Source of the DNA: T1Sed10-7 sp041685505
GTDB taxonomy: Bacteria; Actinomycetota; Nitriliruptoria; Nitriliruptorales; Nitriliruptoraceae
Direction of reading: 5' to 3'
DNA length: 29,172 bases
NCBI GenBank assembly: GCA_041685505.1
Contig: JAWLFQ010000025.1
Location: 1 to 29,172, forward strand
Below, piece by piece: positions 27,028-29,172 of the stretch (positions are counted from its first letter, which is position 1; each line of letters starts with the position of its first letter). Under the pieces are notes generated by a model. That model did not search any database, was not told the DNA's origin, and worked only from the letters and a program-made list of their open reading frames with translations. The translations under genes were made by a program, and so were the position numbers.

Positions 27028-29172
27028 CAGGCGACCTCCCCGGCGGGGGTTGGGACCGACGCCTCGGAGCGCTGCGCCGCGGTGGCGAGGCGTTCCAGCG
27101 TCACGCAGACGCCACCATCGCTGTCGGCGAGGTCGAACGCGGTGTCCTCCGTCGAGTTGGCGGGGAGCACCACGGTGCCGGGGACCACGTCCGAGCGGAC
27201 CGCTGCGGTCAGCTCCAACCGGGCGTCACCGGCGATCACCGCGACACGGTCGCCGTCACCGATGTCCAGGGCGGCGGCGTCGTGTGCACCGAGCTCCGCG
27301 AGGGCGGGTCGGGCGGTGGCGAGCAGGTCGGTGGCACCGGCCAGCATCGTGCCCCGGTCCAGCAGCAGATGGCGGACGACGGCGCGCAACTGCCCCTCGG
27401 GGGCGGTGTCCTGCGTCGGCGTCGCGAGCTCCGGCCACGGATGGGGCTGGGCGCGTCGACCGAGGCGTGCCACCTCCCCGCGGATCCCCTCGAGGTCGTC
27501 GAACCCGAGGTCGTGCCCGAGGATGGCGGCGAGCTGGACGATGATCTCCCAGTCGTCCTGGACCAGATCCGGGCCATCGACCGCACGGGAGAACCGCTGG
27601 GTGCGCCCCTCCCAGTTGGTCGTGGAACCGGCCCGTTCCTGGCGTCCGGCGGCGGGCAGCACCACATCGGCGTAGCCGGTGACCGTCGCCGTCGCCGCCA
27701 GATCCTGGCACACCACGGTGCCGACCTTGTCGAGGGCGGCGCGGGCGAGCTCGGTGGAGGCGGCGTCGCGCGCCAGATCGACACCGATGAGGTGCAGGAC
27801 GTCGATCTCGCCCGCCGCGGCGGCGGTCAGGATGGCGTGGAGGTCGCGACCCGGCTCGGTGGGCAGGGCGGTGTTCCACGCCTGCTCGACCGCCGCGCGG
27901 TCCTCGTCGTCGCCCAGGCGGCGCCCACCGGGGAGCACCCCGGCGGCCAGGCCGGCCTCCAGTGCCCCACGGGCACCGGCGCGGCGGGGCACGTGGCCCA
28001 CCTTCCCACCGGCGGCCTCGGCGAGCTGTGCGGCGGCGGACAGTGCCGCAGCGCCGGCGCGCTCGCCCACCAGGACCACGGGCGTCCCCTCGCCGCGGAG
28101 GGCCTCGATCACCTCGTTGCCGGTGGAGGCGGCCAAGGCGCGCAGGGTCGCCGCTTCCTGGCCGGGCGCGGCCGGGATGCGCCGCCAGGCGAGCTCGGAG
28201 AGGGTGCCCAGCGTCGGGCCGAGGACGACGATCTTGGCGGTGTGGTCGCGCCATGCCTTGCGCAGCCGCAGGTGGAGGATCGGGACCTCCTCCTCCGGGT
28301 CGAGGCCGGCGACCACGATCACCGGCGCCTCCTCGACGTCGGCGTAGGTGGCGGTGTCACGACCCACCAGGGCCGTGAGCTCGTCGGCCTCACCGGCGGG
28401 GGCGAAGTGGGTGCGGTGGTCGAGGTCGTCGGTGCCGAGCACCGTCCGGGCGTACTTGGACACCGCGTAGGCGTCCTCGTCGGCCAGTCGGGAACCGGTC
28501 ACCACCGCGACGCGGCCCGGCCCGGCGTCCTGCGCCTGGCCGATCGCGGCGCTGACCTGCAGCAGCGCTTCCGCCCAGCTGGCCGGGCGCAGCTGCCCGT
28601 CCTCGCCCTTGATGTGGGGCTCGGTGACGCGCTGGGGAGCGGTCAGGTGGGCGAAGCCGAAGCGGCCCTTGTCGCAGTTCCAGGCCTCGTTGACCGCCAT
28701 GTTGGTGCGCGCCAAGGACCGCTGGATCTCGCCACGACGCGACTGCACCGTCAGCGAGCACCCCGCCGAACAGTGGTCGCACACGCTCGGTGTGGTGACC
28801 ACGTCGAAGGGGCGGGCCTTGAAGCGGTAGCTCGTGGAGGTCAGCGCGCCCACGGGGCAGATCTGGATCACGTTGCCGGAGAAGTAGCTCTCGTAGGGTT
28901 CGTCCTCGTAGATGGCCACCTGCTCCAGGGCGCCGCGCTCGAACAGCTCGATGAAGGGGTCACCGGAGATCTGCTCGGAGAAGCGGGTGCAGCGCGCACA
29001 CAGCACGCACCGCTCGCGGTCCAGCAGGATCTGGGGGCTGACGGCCACGGGCTTGTCGTAGCGTCGCTTCTGGTCCACGAAGCGGGAGGTGTTGGCGCCG
29101 TGCTTGAGCGCCTGGTCCTGCAGCGGGCACTCCCCGCCCTTGTCGCACATGGGACAGTCGAGGGGGTGGTTG
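27027..29172 (-). CDS. nuoG: Complex I 75-kDa-type Fe-S subunit G (second cluster), N-terminus cut by window edge
   Basis: NuoG carries Fe-S clusters from the NADH-oxidising module to NuoI. The visible 714 residues or so begin with NHPLDCPMCDKGGECPLQD, which is the His-x3-Cys-x2-Cys-x5-Cys ligand set of cluster N5; the [2Fe-2S] N1b domain should lie just beyond the edge. Next come CVLCARCTRFSEQISG and ICPVGAL (cluster N4), and CDHCSAGC with 27 residues to Cys in NCDKGRFG, the extra N7 cluster motif found in some bacteria. The rest is the molybdopterin-oxidoreductase-like domain, which binds no molybdenum in complex I, ending with a short C-terminal beta domain (around DGDRVAVIAGDARLEL). This is the only trace of the NADH module in the window and implies nuoF and nuoE upstream. 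Confidence 0.95.
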   Translation of the reverse strand, partial: NHPLDCPMCDKGGECPLQDQALKHGANTSRFVDQKRRYDKPVAVSPQILLDRERCVLCARCTRFSEQISGDPFIELFERGALEQVAIYEDEPYESYFSGNVIQICPVGALTSTSYRFKARPFDVVTTPSVCDHCSAGCSLTVQSRRGEIQRSLARTNMAVNEAWNCDKGRFGFAHLTAPQRVTEPHIKGEDGQLRPASWAEALLQVSAAIGQAQDAGPGRVAVVTGSRLADEDAYAVSKYARTVLGTDDLDHRTHFAPAGEADELTALVGRDTATYADVEEAPVIVVAGLDPEEEVPILHLRLRKAWRDHTAKIVVLGPTLGTLSELAWRRIPAAPGQEAATLRALAASTGNEVIEALRGEGTPVVLVGERAGAAALSAAAQLAEAAGGKVGHVPRRAGARGALEAGLAAGVLPGGRRLGDDEDRAAVEQAWNTALPTEPGRDLHAILTAAAAGEIDVLHLIGVDLARDAASTELARAALDKVGTVVCQDLAATATVTGYADVVLPAAGRQERAGSTTNWEGRTQRFSRAVDGPDLVQDDWEIIVQLAAILGHDLGFDDLEGIRGEVARLGRRAQPHPWPELATPTQDTAPEGQLRAVVRHLLLDRGTMLAGATDLLATARPALAELGAHDAAALDIGDGDRVAVIAGDARLELTAAVRSDVVPGTVVLPANSTEDTAFDLADSDGGVCVTLERLATAAQRSEASVPTPAGEVA

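Overview
The window is GC-rich DNA in which almost every gene is on the minus strand and is packed with 1-4 base start/stop overlaps and many GTG starts. The codon use, the two separate sets of complex I (nuo) genes, a long-chain polyprenyl synthase of the kind used for menaquinone, and a DUF2993 protein point to an actinobacterium, possibly a deep-branching one. I cannot name genus or species from the sequence.

Left edge (1-900): the first 33 codons of an EF-Tu gene (tuf, minus strand, running off the window) lie downstream of three minus-strand tRNA genes read in the order Tyr(GTA), Thr(GGT), Met(CAT), with a plausible promoter upstream of tRNA-Tyr. Next come three plus-strand genes: yajQ, an Fpg/Nei-type DNA glycosylase, and a VTT/DedA-like membrane protein. 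A convergent minus-strand htpX membrane protease follows at 3228-4139.

Centre (4355-16185): a minus-strand nuo cluster read A-B-C-D-H-I-J-K-L-M-N. It encodes all seven membrane subunits and the quinone-site/Fe-S connector subunits B, C, D and I, but has no nuoE, nuoF or nuoG, the NADH-oxidising module. NuoC carries about 210 extra C-terminal residues and NuoI about 270. Both tails are Ala/Glu/Lys/Arg-rich, and the NuoI tail holds three near-identical copies of a 45-residue helical module. A probable promoter with a long leader precedes nuoA.

Right (16431-29172): ung, a DUF2993 protein and a polyprenyl synthase are translationally coupled to the end of a second, divergent nuo cluster read G-H-I-J-K-L-M-N. 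Its nuoG is cut by the right edge. This looks like the 3' part of an ordinary NADH-dependent complex I operon whose A-F genes would lie beyond 29172.

Together the genes describe a respiratory island. One complex I probably oxidises NADH. A second, EFG-less proton pump probably takes electrons from another donor (reduced ferredoxin, F420H2 or an unknown partner) or borrows a donor module. The polyprenyl synthase probably makes the menaquinone tail that both complexes need, and HtpX may serve membrane quality control. From memory, Streptomyces has a similar arrangement (a full nuo operon, then a partial second nuo operon ending next to htpX), so the layout is probably an old actinobacterial one. 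The repeat-bearing NuoI and NuoC tails are the part I do not recognise.
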